From NCBI GenBank assembly GCA_000482145.1, contig AUXH01000219.1:1-27179 (forward strand): a DNA stretch of 27,179 nt, in the 5' to 3' direction. Position 1 is the stretch's first letter; each line of letters begins with the position of its first letter. This document shows, in pieces, positions 6,002 through 14,425 of this stretch. Both the position numbers and the translations under genes were made by a program. Under the pieces are notes generated by a model. The model did no database searches. It was not told the origin of the DNA and saw nothing but the letters and a program-made list of their open reading frames with translations. This DNA comes from Strigomonas culicis (Eukaryota > Euglenozoa > Kinetoplastea > Trypanosomatida > Trypanosomatidae).

Positions 6002-8344
6002 ATGTTGCGGCACCTCCACATGACACCCGGTCCGAGCGGGCCGCCGCGTAGCATTCCGCCGCGGGTCTTCCTCGCGCTGCGCCAGCTCGCGCGGCCGCTC
6101 TTCGAGTACAGTGTACCGCGCCGCGCCGCGGCGGACCGCTGCTGCCGCTGCCACTACCCCCTCTTTACGCTGTGCACGCCGGCGGTGTCGCCGTACGACG
6201 CTGCGGGTGACTACCGACCGGCGGACCTCAAAGTCGTCGACCCGCCGGGCGCGGTGCCGTACTGCGTGGAGGCCGTGCGCGCGGCCCTGCACCCTTCCCG
6301 CCGGCGACGGTGGCGGGGCCGCGCCCCGACGCTGCTGTGGCGCCCGGCCGCCGCCGCCGAGGCGGCGCCGCGCCGCGCGCGCTACCGCTGTGAGATCTGC
6401 GACGGCCTGCAGCCGGAGGAGGGCGCGCGCGAGGCGGTGGCGGCCAGCGCGGCGGGCGACCCGACGACGGCGGTCGGCGGCGTCGCGGCGCTCGGCCAGG
6501 ACCGGCCGGCGGGGGACGCGGACGACGGCGTAGCGGAGGAGGAGGAGGAGGAGGAAGAGGTCGCGCACACGCTGCGGCCGACCTCGACGGACATCGCGAA
6601 CACCATCATGGAGGACACGGAGGTGGCCTACTTGCGCTACCAGGACCCCTTCCTCGTGGAGGTGTCTGGGCGGCCGGCGGTCGGCGCGCAGGGCCGCCGC
6701 CTCGCGACGGAGGTGCAGCTGCAGCTGCGGCGCCTGCGCCTCTCGCCGAAGGACGGGGTCACACTGCTGCCGGTCGCGACGGCGGTCAGCGCGCGGCACG
6801 ACGCGGCATACGTGGCGTGGGTAGCGCAGGCGGCCGCCGCGCGGCGGCAGGCCGCGCGCGAGCGCGGCGCGCGCGGCCGCCTCGAGCACCTGCGCCAGTG
6901 CGCGGCGCTGTGGGACTTCGCGGCTTACAGTGTGCGCTTCGCCGTCGCGGCCTACGGGCTGCCCTACGAGCTCGGCTACTTTCATACTCTGCGTGACGTC
7001 ACGAAGCTGCTCGCGGAGCCGCACCGGCGCTACACGGCGGCCACGTCGGAGGAGCAGCAGGAGTCCGTGCGGCGCATGCTGCAGGGCGAGCTGCCGGAGC
7101 CGCTGCTGGAGTTCGCGCTGAGCCGCTACTCGACGGAGGTCGGCCGGCCGTGCTGCAGCGTCGTGCTCGATCACGCCGCGCGCCGCGTCGTCGTCGCCTT
7201 CCGCGGCACGGCCACCCTCGCCGACATGGTCGTCGACGTCGCGGAGGGCTACGCGGAGGTCGACCTGCTGCGGGGCGCCGCCGGGCTGCGCGGGGTGCAG
7301 TGCGCCGGCGGCGCCGGCGGCGGCGTGCAGAGCGTCTGGCAGGCGCCGTCCCGCATCCGCGGCGGGCTCGAGCGGCGCCTCCAGGCACTGGGCCTCGCCC
7401 TGCCTACCGCGGCCGCGAGCGCCGCGGCGCCAGACCTCTGCACCCGCATCCCGCTCGGCCTGTACGAGGCGGCGCTGGAGAGCGCGGCGGTACTGCTGCC
7501 GGCTCTGCGCACGATCCACGCGCCGTACAGCGACTACGACCTGGTGCTGACGGGGCACTCACTCGGCGGCGTGGCGGCGACGCTGTTCCACCTGCTCTTC
7601 TGCCTGGATGCGGCGCAGCCAGCAACAGCGGGAGCAGCCGCAGCGTTGCGCGTGCCTTTCGCGCGCACCTTCACCATCAGCTACGGCGCGGCCCCGGTCG
7701 TGGAGGCGCGCGTGCTGCCGCAGCTGAACGAGGCGCTCGCCGCCGCCGAGGCGCGCACCGGCAGCCGCCTGCTGCACGTCGGCTTCGGCCGCGACTTTGT
7801 GTGCCGGCTGCAGCTGCGCGCGCTGCGCGAGCTCTTCTGCCCCACCGTCGTCACCACCCCAGCGGAGGGCGAGGCGGACGCGGCCGCCGCCAGCGGGACG
7901 GCACCGGCGCCCGTGTCCAAGGCGGCGCGGCGCCGCCCGAGCCGGCAGCAGCAGCTGCAGCAGGTCGCGGCTGGCGTGGAGGCGGCGGCGGCCACGGTGG
8001 CGCCGCGGCCGCGGCCGCGCGCGCCGAAGAGCAGCGCGCAGCACGTGAAGGGCCACGCGGGCGCCTTGCCGGAGGCGGTGCTGCCGACGCTGGCGCTCCC
8101 GGGGTCCGTCTTCCACATCCCGGACAGTCTGAAGCACACGTTCTTCGCCGTCGAGGCGCACCACCGCGTCGCGCGAGAAGACCTCATCGCGAGCGTGGAC
8201 GCCGCGTTCCATCACTTCCCCATCTTCTACCTGCGAGGGGTCCATCACCTGAGGCGGTACTACACGATCCGCTGGCGGGAGGCGAGTCAAACGGCCAGCG
8301 GCACCCCTGGCGGGCCGGCAGAAGGGGGCACCACTCAGCCCTGA
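6002..8344 (+). CDS. Class 3 lipase, sn-1-specific diacylglycerol lipase-like
   Basis: A 780-residue protein. The lipase domain fills roughly residues 300-770: VVVAFRGTATLADMVVD (oxyanion strand), the nucleophile elbow GHSLGG with Ser520, then GRDFVCRL with candidate acid Asp598, and HHFPIFYL with candidate catalytic His737 or His738. FRGT, GRD and HHFP spacing resembles diacylglycerol lipases more than fungal triglyceride lipases, so release of a fatty acid from a glycerolipid is expected. Unlike animal DAG lipases there is no N-terminal membrane region. Instead residues 47-50 and 130-133 are CxxC pairs that could bind zinc. Eight Glu in a row occur at 179-186, and an Ala/Arg/Gln-rich insert separates Asp598 from the His. 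The ATG at 6002 is the first after the predicted splice sites; residue 7 is an alternative. Confidence 0.88.
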   Translation: MLRHLHMTPGPSGPPRSIPPRVFLALRQLARPLFEYSVPRRAAADRCCRCHYPLFTLCTPAVSPYDAAGDYRPADLKVVDPPGAVPYCVEAVRAALHPSRRRRWRGRAPTLLWRPAAAAEAAPRRARYRCEICDGLQPEEGAREAVAASAAGDPTTAVGGVAALGQDRPAGDADDGVAEEEEEEEEVAHTLRPTSTDIANTIMEDTEVAYLRYQDPFLVEVSGRPAVGAQGRRLATEVQLQLRRLRLSPKDGVTLLPVATAVSARHDAAYVAWVAQAAAARRQAARERGARGRLEHLRQCAALWDFAAYSVRFAVAAYGLPYELGYFHTLRDVTKLLAEPHRRYTAATSEEQQESVRRMLQGELPEPLLEFALSRYSTEVGRPCCSVVLDHAARRVVVAFRGTATLADMVVDVAEGYAEVDLLRGAAGLRGVQCAGGAGGGVQSVWQAPSRIRGGLERRLQALGLALPTAAASAAAPDLCTRIPLGLYEAALESAAVLLPALRTIHAPYSDYDLVLTGHSLGGVAATLFHLLFCLDAAQPATAGAAAALRVPFARTFTISYGAAPVVEARVLPQLNEALAAAEARTGSRLLHVGFGRDFVCRLQLRALRELFCPTVVTTPAEGEADAAAASGTAPAPVSKAARRRPSRQQQLQQVAAGVEAAAATVAPRPRPRAPKSSAQHVKGHAGALPEAVLPTLALPGSVFHIPDSLKHTFFAVEAHHRVAREDLIASVDAAFHHFPIFYLRGVHHLRRYYTIRWREASQTASGTPGGPAEGGTTQP

Positions 8345-8796
8345 CGACCACACAAACCGCTCCGATGAGGCGGTCTCTGTGGGCGCGGGTGGTGAACATG
8401 CTCGTTCACGCACGGGCACACAAAAGCGTAACACCCGCCCCTCGCCACCATCACAACTCCTATCGCGTTCTGAAGCTTTCACTTAACGGACTGTTGTACA
8501 CAATTTGCTTTATAATCTTTTTTTCTTGTCACGTTTTCACTCTCTCTGTTTGGCAATTCGTTTTTTCTTTCTCAATATATATGTTTTATACATATACATT
8601 TCACCTTTTCATTCTATGATTCTTGTACTGTACACCCTCACACACATAACTGCCGCATCCAACCAATTATAGAGAATTGTGAATTGTTTTACTGTACATG
8701 AGGAATAATAATAATAAAATGACTATATGTACGAATGCGCATGTACTCTTACCTCTCACCCTCTTGACAAGCCCTAATCAGAAGTGCTTCTCTGTC
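8345..8796. other. Intergenic region upstream of the TruD gene
   Basis: About 100 GC-moderate bases follow the lipase stop, then AT-rich sequence with T-rich tracts (8515-8545, 8560-8575), ATA-rich stretches and an AAT repeat at 8702-8717. An in-frame ATG at 8698 lies upstream of the probable acceptor and is not used as the start. No RNA gene is seen. Confidence 0.75.
8746..8771 (+). promoter_or_regulatory. Polypyrimidine tract and acceptor that fix the TruD start
   Basis: The C/T-rich tract 8746-8765 is followed by an AG at 8770-8771, with another AG at 8781-8782. Splicing here removes the in-frame ATGs at 8698 and 8719 and leaves 8797 as the first ATG, matching where GC-rich coding sequence begins. 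Confidence 0.65.
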
Positions 8797-11430
8797 ATGC
8801 TGTCTGCCTGCGGCATTACGGCCTACTGGTCGTCCCTGTGCCCGGACACCACCGGCACCAGTCCTGCACCTGCCGACGGGCCGCGGCTGGCGCTCACCGG
8901 CGACCTCAAGCAGCGGGCGAGCGACTTTGTCGTGGTCGAGGTGGATCCGCGCATGCAGTACACGAACGCCAGCGACTACGTGTTCCACCCCCCTGAGGCG
9001 GAGGAGCAGCCAGCGGAGCCCCGAGAGGCGGAGGAGCTAGACGACGCGGAGACTGAGCCGCTCATGGCCGACCTACCGACGGTCGTATCCCGCCGCGAGG
9101 AGCTGCTGCCCTTCTTCTTATCCCAGAGGGAGGCGATCGAGGCGTGCCTGGGCACAGTGGAGGTGGTGATGGCGCGGTGCACGGCACTCGCGCAGGCGCC
9201 ACCCCCCACCGCCGCCGGCGGGAGCGGGGGGCGACCTGCGACGGACAGCGTCGGCGCCCTGCTCGCGCATCTGGCGAAGGGCGGCTTCGCGGATGCGGTC
9301 GCGAAGCCCACAGCGGTGGAGGCGGAGGGGTGGGAGGAGGACTCCCCGGCCAGCTGGTGGGAGGCGGAGTACGTGCTGGGCGTCGTGCAGCTCGGCAAGG
9401 CGGAGCGGCAGCTGCTGCACTACCTGATCGCACTCACCTTCCCCCACCTCCGCTCGCGCGTGCGGCCGTACGGCGGCGCCTCTGCTGCTCCTGCAGCGGC
9501 GGGGGCACCGCCGCTGCAGGAGCTGTTTGTCGTCGTGAGTCCACAGTTTATCTTTTTCCACTATCTCTTCGACCACCGCGCGGCGGCCCCCGGGGTCGCC
9601 CTCACACTCGCGCGCTGGCAGCAGTGGGACCAGTACCTGCAGCTGCAGTCCGCGCCGGACGGCGGTGGGGCGGTGCGGGCGGCCATCGACGCAGCGCTCT
9701 TCGCACCGCCGCGCGCACAGGGAGGCGGGTCGGCGGGGGGCGGCGCGCCCGTCTGTGGCGACGCCGCACTGGAGGCCGCGATTGCGGCCTTCTTGCCCCC
9801 CACCGCCACCGCGCCGCCGCCCGCGCCGCCCCCGGCCGACCCGGCGGCGCCCGCAGGAGACTGTCGGACCCGGTCGGGTGTGTGCTTCTCCCCGGGCAAC
9901 ACCGCGAACGGCGAGGTGGTCTGCGCCGCCTTCACGCACGCGAGCGTTCCAGACGTGCCCCACAAGGCGCTGCGCCGCCACTTCCACGACCTGCTGCGGC
10001 GCTGCTACCCCTACGTGCGGTGCCAGGTGCAGCACCAGGTCGTGACGCTGCAGCTCTGCCACGCGCGCGGCGCCGCCGCCGCCGCCGCCGCGGGCCGCAA
10101 GCGTGGCCGCGAGGCGGACAGCGCGGACGTGCCGGGAGAGCGTGCGCCGCCCCCCGCTGTGGCCGCGGGAGGGCCGCTGGAGAAAAGCTCTGGCGACAAG
10201 CAGTACGTCTACTACATTGTGGAGAAGGTGAACCTGGACACGGCGGAGATGCGGCAGCTGCTGAGCCACCACCTGCAGGTCCAGGAGGGCCAGGTGTGCG
10301 TCGCGGGCATGAAGGACAAACGCGCCATCACGTGGCAGCGCTGCTCCGCGCCGGCTGCCGCCGCGGCCCTGCCCACGCTGCTGCGCTGGCCGAGCGACCC
10401 GCAGCACAGCTACGTCGTCCTGCACGCGAGCTCGCACGCGCGTGGCGTGGTGTACCCCGCGCCCATCCAGCTCGGGCAGCTGCGCGGGAACTACTTTGAG
10501 ATCACCGTCCGCGACGTGCGCGGCGCGGGGTCGGCCGCCGCCGCGCCGGCGCGGGCGCTGCTGGAGCGGCGGCTGCGCTGGGTGGCGGCCCACGGCTTCA
10601 TCAACTACTTCGGCCAGCAGCGCTTTTCCGAGTCCGTGCGGTCGCTGCAGGACCACACCGGGCTGCTGCTGGTGCGGGGGCGCTACGTGGCCGCCGTGCG
10701 CAGCCTCTACCGCGGCTGCCCGGCGCTGTACGACGAGCACTTCCCGGACCGCATGGACGCGCGGCATGTGCCGGGGAGCGCGCGCGACGCGCAGGCGATC
10801 ACGCAGGCGCTGAAGCAGGCGTGTCGCCAGTACTTCCAAGACGGCGCGCGGCAGCAGGGAGAGGGGCCGCTGACGCGGGACGACGTCGCGCACGAGAGCC
10901 CGCGGTGGCAGCGCATCTGCGAGCGCGCCATCACCGCCGGCGTGCCCTACGCGCTGCGCTCCATGTGGGTCCACGCCGCGCAGAGCCTCTACTTCAATGT
11001 GACGGCCTCCTGCCTGGCCGCGCGACTGCAGGAGGGCCATGCGGCTGAGGGGGAGGAGGCGGAGGAGGAGGCCACGCTGCTCCTGCAGCTGCAGCTGCCG
11101 CTCGGCGGTTATCGCATGGCGCCGCGGCCCCTCACGGCCACCGGCGCCGCCGCGGCGCGGCTGGAGGGGCTGGTGGGCGCGGCCAGCACGCAGGCGCTCG
11201 CGGCGCTCGCGCTGTCGCGGGAGGCGCTGTACGAGCAGCGGCGCGTGGCTGGCGTGCCGCTGTCCGGCGGGTGTCGGCACTTCCTCGTGCGGCCGACGGA
11301 GGCCCACCTCGGCCTCAGCGCCGCCCCGCTGTCCACCGGGCTCGACTTGCAGGCGCGCTTTTTCCTCCCATCCTCCTCGTACGCGACGGTACTGCTACGC
11401 GAGATTTTTGGTAACGATGTGTGGTGGTGA
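8797..11430 (+). CDS. PUS7: TruD/PUS7-family tRNA pseudouridine synthase
   Basis: A predicted 877-residue enzyme converting a uridine in RNA to pseudouridine; eukaryotic PUS7 members act on U13 of tRNAs and some other RNAs. Seen: an N-terminal DFVVVEVDP segment as in TruD; VEKVNLDTAEM at about residue 475; the signature AGMKDKRAITWQ with catalytic Asp507; LGQLRGNYFEITVRDV; HGFINYFGQQRF with Asn603; and a late helix QSLYFNVTASCLAARL. All key motifs are intact, so activity is expected. It is longer than bacterial TruD (about 350) and yeast Pus7 (about 680). The extra length lies in Ala/Pro/Gly-rich inserts (about residues 125-160, 300-365 and 425-465), an insertion domain before the catalytic Asp, and an acidic patch near 745. 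The start at 8797 is chosen because upstream ATGs precede the splice acceptor. Confidence 0.93.
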   Translation: MLSACGITAYWSSLCPDTTGTSPAPADGPRLALTGDLKQRASDFVVVEVDPRMQYTNASDYVFHPPEAEEQPAEPREAEELDDAETEPLMADLPTVVSRREELLPFFLSQREAIEACLGTVEVVMARCTALAQAPPPTAAGGSGGRPATDSVGALLAHLAKGGFADAVAKPTAVEAEGWEEDSPASWWEAEYVLGVVQLGKAERQLLHYLIALTFPHLRSRVRPYGGASAAPAAAGAPPLQELFVVVSPQFIFFHYLFDHRAAAPGVALTLARWQQWDQYLQLQSAPDGGGAVRAAIDAALFAPPRAQGGGSAGGGAPVCGDAALEAAIAAFLPPTATAPPPAPPPADPAAPAGDCRTRSGVCFSPGNTANGEVVCAAFTHASVPDVPHKALRRHFHDLLRRCYPYVRCQVQHQVVTLQLCHARGAAAAAAAGRKRGREADSADVPGERAPPPAVAAGGPLEKSSGDKQYVYYIVEKVNLDTAEMRQLLSHHLQVQEGQVCVAGMKDKRAITWQRCSAPAAAAALPTLLRWPSDPQHSYVVLHASSHARGVVYPAPIQLGQLRGNYFEITVRDVRGAGSAAAAPARALLERRLRWVAAHGFINYFGQQRFSESVRSLQDHTGLLLVRGRYVAAVRSLYRGCPALYDEHFPDRMDARHVPGSARDAQAITQALKQACRQYFQDGARQQGEGPLTRDDVAHESPRWQRICERAITAGVPYALRSMWVHAAQSLYFNVTASCLAARLQEGHAAEGEEAEEEATLLLQLQLPLGGYRMAPRPLTATGAAAARLEGLVGAASTQALAALALSREALYEQRRVAGVPLSGGCRHFLVRPTEAHLGLSAAPLSTGLDLQARFFLPSSSYATVLLREIFGNDVWW

Positions 11431-11895
11431 GGTCGATGGCACGGATGGTGCACCTGAACTGCAAAAGCTACAGAACTCTCTCTTTTTTTTTCATGTGTAC
11501 GTATCATGTGATGCTTCTCTATTTGGTAGCGTGTACTTTTATTGTAATCTGTTCCTTTTCCCCACCTTTGTTTCTCAGTATTCTTAGGTAAGAATATATA
11601 AAAAAAGAACACATAGAGTTATCTTTTTTTCTCTTGTTTTCTCTCCACTTCTTCTTTTGTGTTTATCTAGCGTGGAAGAAAAGAAGCAAAGATAAGTGAA
11701 GGCGTTATAGAAGGTGAGGGAGGGCATACTTATTTCCTTTTTCTGCGTATAGAGACATACCGTACGATTGTATAGGTCACAGGAAGCAGCAGCACCACAC
11801 TATCGCCATAAGCCTTTAGTATCTGTATATATATACATCTATTTAGTTATATTAGTAATAATAAGACGCATACTATTTTCGAGCACCGCAACGAG
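11431..11895. other. Intergenic region upstream of the MYND gene
   Basis: AT-rich spacer. It contains a T run at about 11481-11490, a strong pyrimidine tract at 11623-11667, then a purine-rich stretch (11671-11730) and TA-rich sequence at 11825-11875. No ATG lies between 11671 and 11896. No gene or RNA gene is seen. Confidence 0.78.
11623..11670 (+). promoter_or_regulatory. Polypyrimidine tract and candidate spliced-leader acceptor
   Basis: A 45-base T/C-rich tract ends in CTAG, with the AG at 11669-11670. It would give a 225-base 5' UTR free of upstream ATGs for the MYND gene. Confidence 0.7.
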
Positions 11896-13776
11896 ATGAG
11901 CTACTCCCACGATTTCCATCTGTCCGTGTGCACATTACACTTCTCCGTGATCTTCCCACCGGAGGAGGGCGCCCCCGGCCCGACCGCGAACGCGGCGGCC
12001 GCGACGAACACCGTGCCGCTGACCGTCACCGCGAAGGAGTTGAGCACACCGCCGGACCTCACCAGCAGCCGCACCGCCACCACGGTGCCTGAGGCGCAAA
12101 GCAAGGGGCCCGGCGAGGGCGGCGCGGAGGCGGTCAAGCGGCCGCGCAGCACCATCATGACCATCGCGAAGTACTCGCAGTGGCACGTCGTGCTGCGCAT
12201 GGCATTTCTGAAGGACTCCATCTACGTCCAGCACGAGGCGAAGATCTTCTCGCCGACCGCGTCGCTCAGCACCGACGCCGCGCGTGGCTACAACCGCCTC
12301 GGCGAGCTGTACCGGCCCGTGTCGGAGCCGCTGCAGGTGCCCATCGTGCCCTCCTACCGCCCGGAGCGGCGCTGCTTCGCGAGTCTCGACAGCCTCGGGA
12401 CCGCGCAGAGCAAGGTGACCGGGCTCGCGCTCGAGCTGTGGATCCGGCTGGATTACATGGAGGCGGAGGTGATAGGGATGCGCGGCCCGCCATTCAGGCA
12501 CGTGGACCTGCGCTGCATCGGCCACGGCAGCTGCGGCTACTACACCGGCGTGGTGCAGGTGTACGCGGAGGGCCGGCCGGTCTCGCCCTTCCCGCCCTCC
12601 ACCGGCGTGCGGTGGCGCTTCTGCCTCCGCACGCGGGTGCCGAAGCTGTGCACCTACTGCACGGACCCCGTCTACGCGCTCGGCTACGGCTGCCAGTCGT
12701 GTGAGATGACAAACTACTGCTCGCGCGCGTGCATGGAGGGCCACATGCGGGACGGCCACGGCATGCTCTGCGAGCGGCTCCGCACGCAGTACAAAAAGCG
12801 CGGCCGCGCCGTCGTCACGGCCGCGACGGCGGACCGCATCGTGTACATGCTGTGGTGGTGCGGTCTGGAGAACGGCGAGTACAACATCCTCTTCGACGGC
12901 ACGAGCACCATGCGCTGCGGCATCGAGTTTGCGGTGAACACCTTCATGAACGTGGGCGAGGAGGGCGGTCTGCGCTACCGGCTGTACAAGCCCAAGTCCG
13001 GCCCGTACCTGGAGCTGGACCCGACCATGGTCGTGTCGCTTGCCGACCTCGTGCTCGGCCAGGTCGTCGTGGACGCGGTGGCGCAGGGCTGCGTGAGCCT
13101 CGCCTCCGCCTGTCTCGCGTGCCTGCTGCAGTTCGCGCAGAAGGTGGACCTCGCCCTCGCGCTCCACGAGCTCTTTTTCCGAACCTTCAGCTACGACGAG
13201 TTCGACGAGGTGATCAGCAGCGTTGAGGAGTTCGTCTCCGTGACGCGGCCGCTGTACAACATGGCGCTCATGCAAAAGGAGCGCGCGATGGCGAGCGACC
13301 TCGCGTCGGAGTTCTGGTCCTACATCAAGGCGGCGAAGGACTCGCTCTGCTCGCTCTGCGCGCTGCTCGCGACGAACCCCTGCGCGGAGCTGCCGGAGAT
13401 GCGCGTCGTCGTGGTGCAGCAGCAGGTCGACACCTTCTACGCACTCGCGCGCGTCTTCGTCGTGATGGCGTCGCGCGCGCCGCAGGAGGAGGGCCGGCGC
13501 TGCCTCGAGGAGGCGGAGAAGTGCCTGCGGCAGTGCCTGCGGGTGCAGGACATACGCGAGGACCACCGGCTCTCCGCCACGTGCTGCTTCCGCCTGTCCG
13601 TGCTGCTCCTGCTCTTCAAGGAGGAGGAGAAGACGCAGGAGTCGCAGCGGCTCAAGGAGAAGGGGGAGTCCTTTCTGAAGGCCGCGCGCGAGGCGAAGGC
13701 CATCGCCGGCGACGACGCCGCGGAGTCGAGTCCGAATGCTCAGCAGAGTGGGGAGGAGAAGGAGGAGGCGGCGTAA
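11896..13776 (+). CDS. MYND zinc-finger protein with helical C-terminus
   Basis: A 626-residue protein. Residues 252-292 form a textbook MYND finger: Cys252, Cys255, Cys266, Cys269, Cys275, Cys279, His288 and Cys292, with the usual NYC motif in the middle. MYND fingers bind two zinc ions and usually mediate protein contacts. The first 250 residues contain a Thr/Ala-rich disordered insert (about 23-80) and a beta-rich region of unknown family. After the finger, residues 300-600 are mostly amphipathic helices; the last part (about 500-600, with EEGRRCLEEAEKCLRQCL) looks like TPR-type helical hairpins. It ends in an acidic Glu-rich tail. No SET domain was recognised around the finger, so a SMYD methyltransferase call is not supported. 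The start is the first ATG after the splice tract; there is no signal peptide. Confidence 0.9.
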   Translation: MSYSHDFHLSVCTLHFSVIFPPEEGAPGPTANAAAATNTVPLTVTAKELSTPPDLTSSRTATTVPEAQSKGPGEGGAEAVKRPRSTIMTIAKYSQWHVVLRMAFLKDSIYVQHEAKIFSPTASLSTDAARGYNRLGELYRPVSEPLQVPIVPSYRPERRCFASLDSLGTAQSKVTGLALELWIRLDYMEAEVIGMRGPPFRHVDLRCIGHGSCGYYTGVVQVYAEGRPVSPFPPSTGVRWRFCLRTRVPKLCTYCTDPVYALGYGCQSCEMTNYCSRACMEGHMRDGHGMLCERLRTQYKKRGRAVVTAATADRIVYMLWWCGLENGEYNILFDGTSTMRCGIEFAVNTFMNVGEEGGLRYRLYKPKSGPYLELDPTMVVSLADLVLGQVVVDAVAQGCVSLASACLACLLQFAQKVDLALALHELFFRTFSYDEFDEVISSVEEFVSVTRPLYNMALMQKERAMASDLASEFWSYIKAAKDSLCSLCALLATNPCAELPEMRVVVVQQQVDTFYALARVFVVMASRAPQEEGRRCLEEAEKCLRQCLRVQDIREDHRLSATCCFRLSVLLLLFKEEEKTQESQRLKEKGESFLKAAREAKAIAGDDAAESSPNAQQSGEEKEEAA

Positions 13777-14229
13777 AAGGCATCGCATTAGGTCGCCGAA
13801 CGCTCCTTGTGTTCATTGTCCCTTCTTCTAACTATTCGTTTTTATCTACGAAGGTGGTTCTTTTTTTTTGTTTTTCCGTTTCCATTGATGAGTTTTTTTT
13901 TGTTTTTTTTTCCCCTGATATTTATGTAGTGTCTGGTGATTATTATTATATTGTAGATGTTGCTCTTTTTTTTTTGGTGACCTTTTTTGTTTTCCTTTTT
14001 TGCTTTGTCCATTGAATGGTTTCAAGTATGGCTGATGTGTTAGTATGCAACACTACAACTACATCCCCCCTTCCGTTATATACCTATTATTATTTGTTTG
14101 TTGTTTATGGTTGTACGATTTCTTGTGTGAGATGTTGATAAAGTTCTTAATCACTGTTTTTTTTTAAATTCTTAATAATGTTCAACTATATATGCACTAT
14201 TTTTTTTGTTTAGCATTATTGTGCTTCGT

Positions 14230-14271
14230 GTATGGCGGCTGATCGTGCTGAGGTCGGCACGACAACCATAC
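14230..14271. other. Interrupted inverted repeat (possible hairpin)
   Basis: The outer arm GTATGG (14230-14235) pairs with CCATAC (14266-14271). The inner arm TCGTGC (14243-14248) pairs with GCACGA (14257-14262) around an 8-base loop. Unequal internal loops of 7 and 3 bases separate the stems. It stands out in an otherwise T-rich 3' UTR. Function is unknown; chance is possible. Confidence 0.45.
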
Positions 14272-14322
14272 GATAGATAACATGAGCGCATACAATTTGC
14301 ACTCCGTGATGAAAAAGGAACA

Positions 14323-14362
14323 CTTTCCATCTCTCTCACCCCCTTTTCCCCCTTTTTGATAG
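14323..14362 (+). promoter_or_regulatory. Polypyrimidine tract and candidate spliced-leader acceptor
   Basis: C/T-rich 14323-14357 is followed by an AG at 14361-14362. A later AG at 14405-14406 is an alternative. From either site the first ATG is 14426. Confidence 0.6.
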
Positions 14363-14425
14363 TTTCAACTGCATTTTTTTTGTGTTATCGCCCGAAAGCT
14401 ATTCAGTTTTTTTTTTCCTCTTCTC

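Larger units (their letters stand above)
13777..14425. other. Intergenic region upstream of the membrane pseudo-hydrolase gene
   Basis: A long T-rich spacer with several poly-T runs (13860-13868, 13892-13910, 13966-13975, 14157-14165, 14200-14208). A short, more complex island at 14225-14275 contains an interrupted hairpin. A good splice tract occurs at 14323-14357. No coding region is supported. Confidence 0.75.

Noticed and set aside
5804..7558. 584-codon open frame on the minus strand across the lipase gene
   Set aside because: It is the mirror of a GC-rich gene with strong third-position bias, which removes stops on the other strand. It is Arg/Ala/His-rich without motifs, while the + strand carries lipase motifs.
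8356..8374. Five-base stem with a nine-base loop just after the lipase stop, vaguely like a ribozyme core
   Set aside because: The stem is too short and the hammerhead core bases are not present.
7150..8619. 489-codon + frame overlapping the lipase end and running into the spacer
   Set aside because: Arg/Ala/Gly-rich nonsense in the overlap and Phe/Thr-rich in the spacer; the lipase frame has the catalytic motifs.
8698..8796. Upstream in-frame ATGs (8698, 8719) for the TruD gene
   Set aside because: Both precede the polypyrimidine tract and AG at 8770-8771, and the encoded residues are low-complexity.
11935..13788. 617-codon minus-strand frame opposite the MYND gene
   Set aside because: Same GC-bias effect. 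The + strand has a full set of MYND ligands and a clean start and stop.
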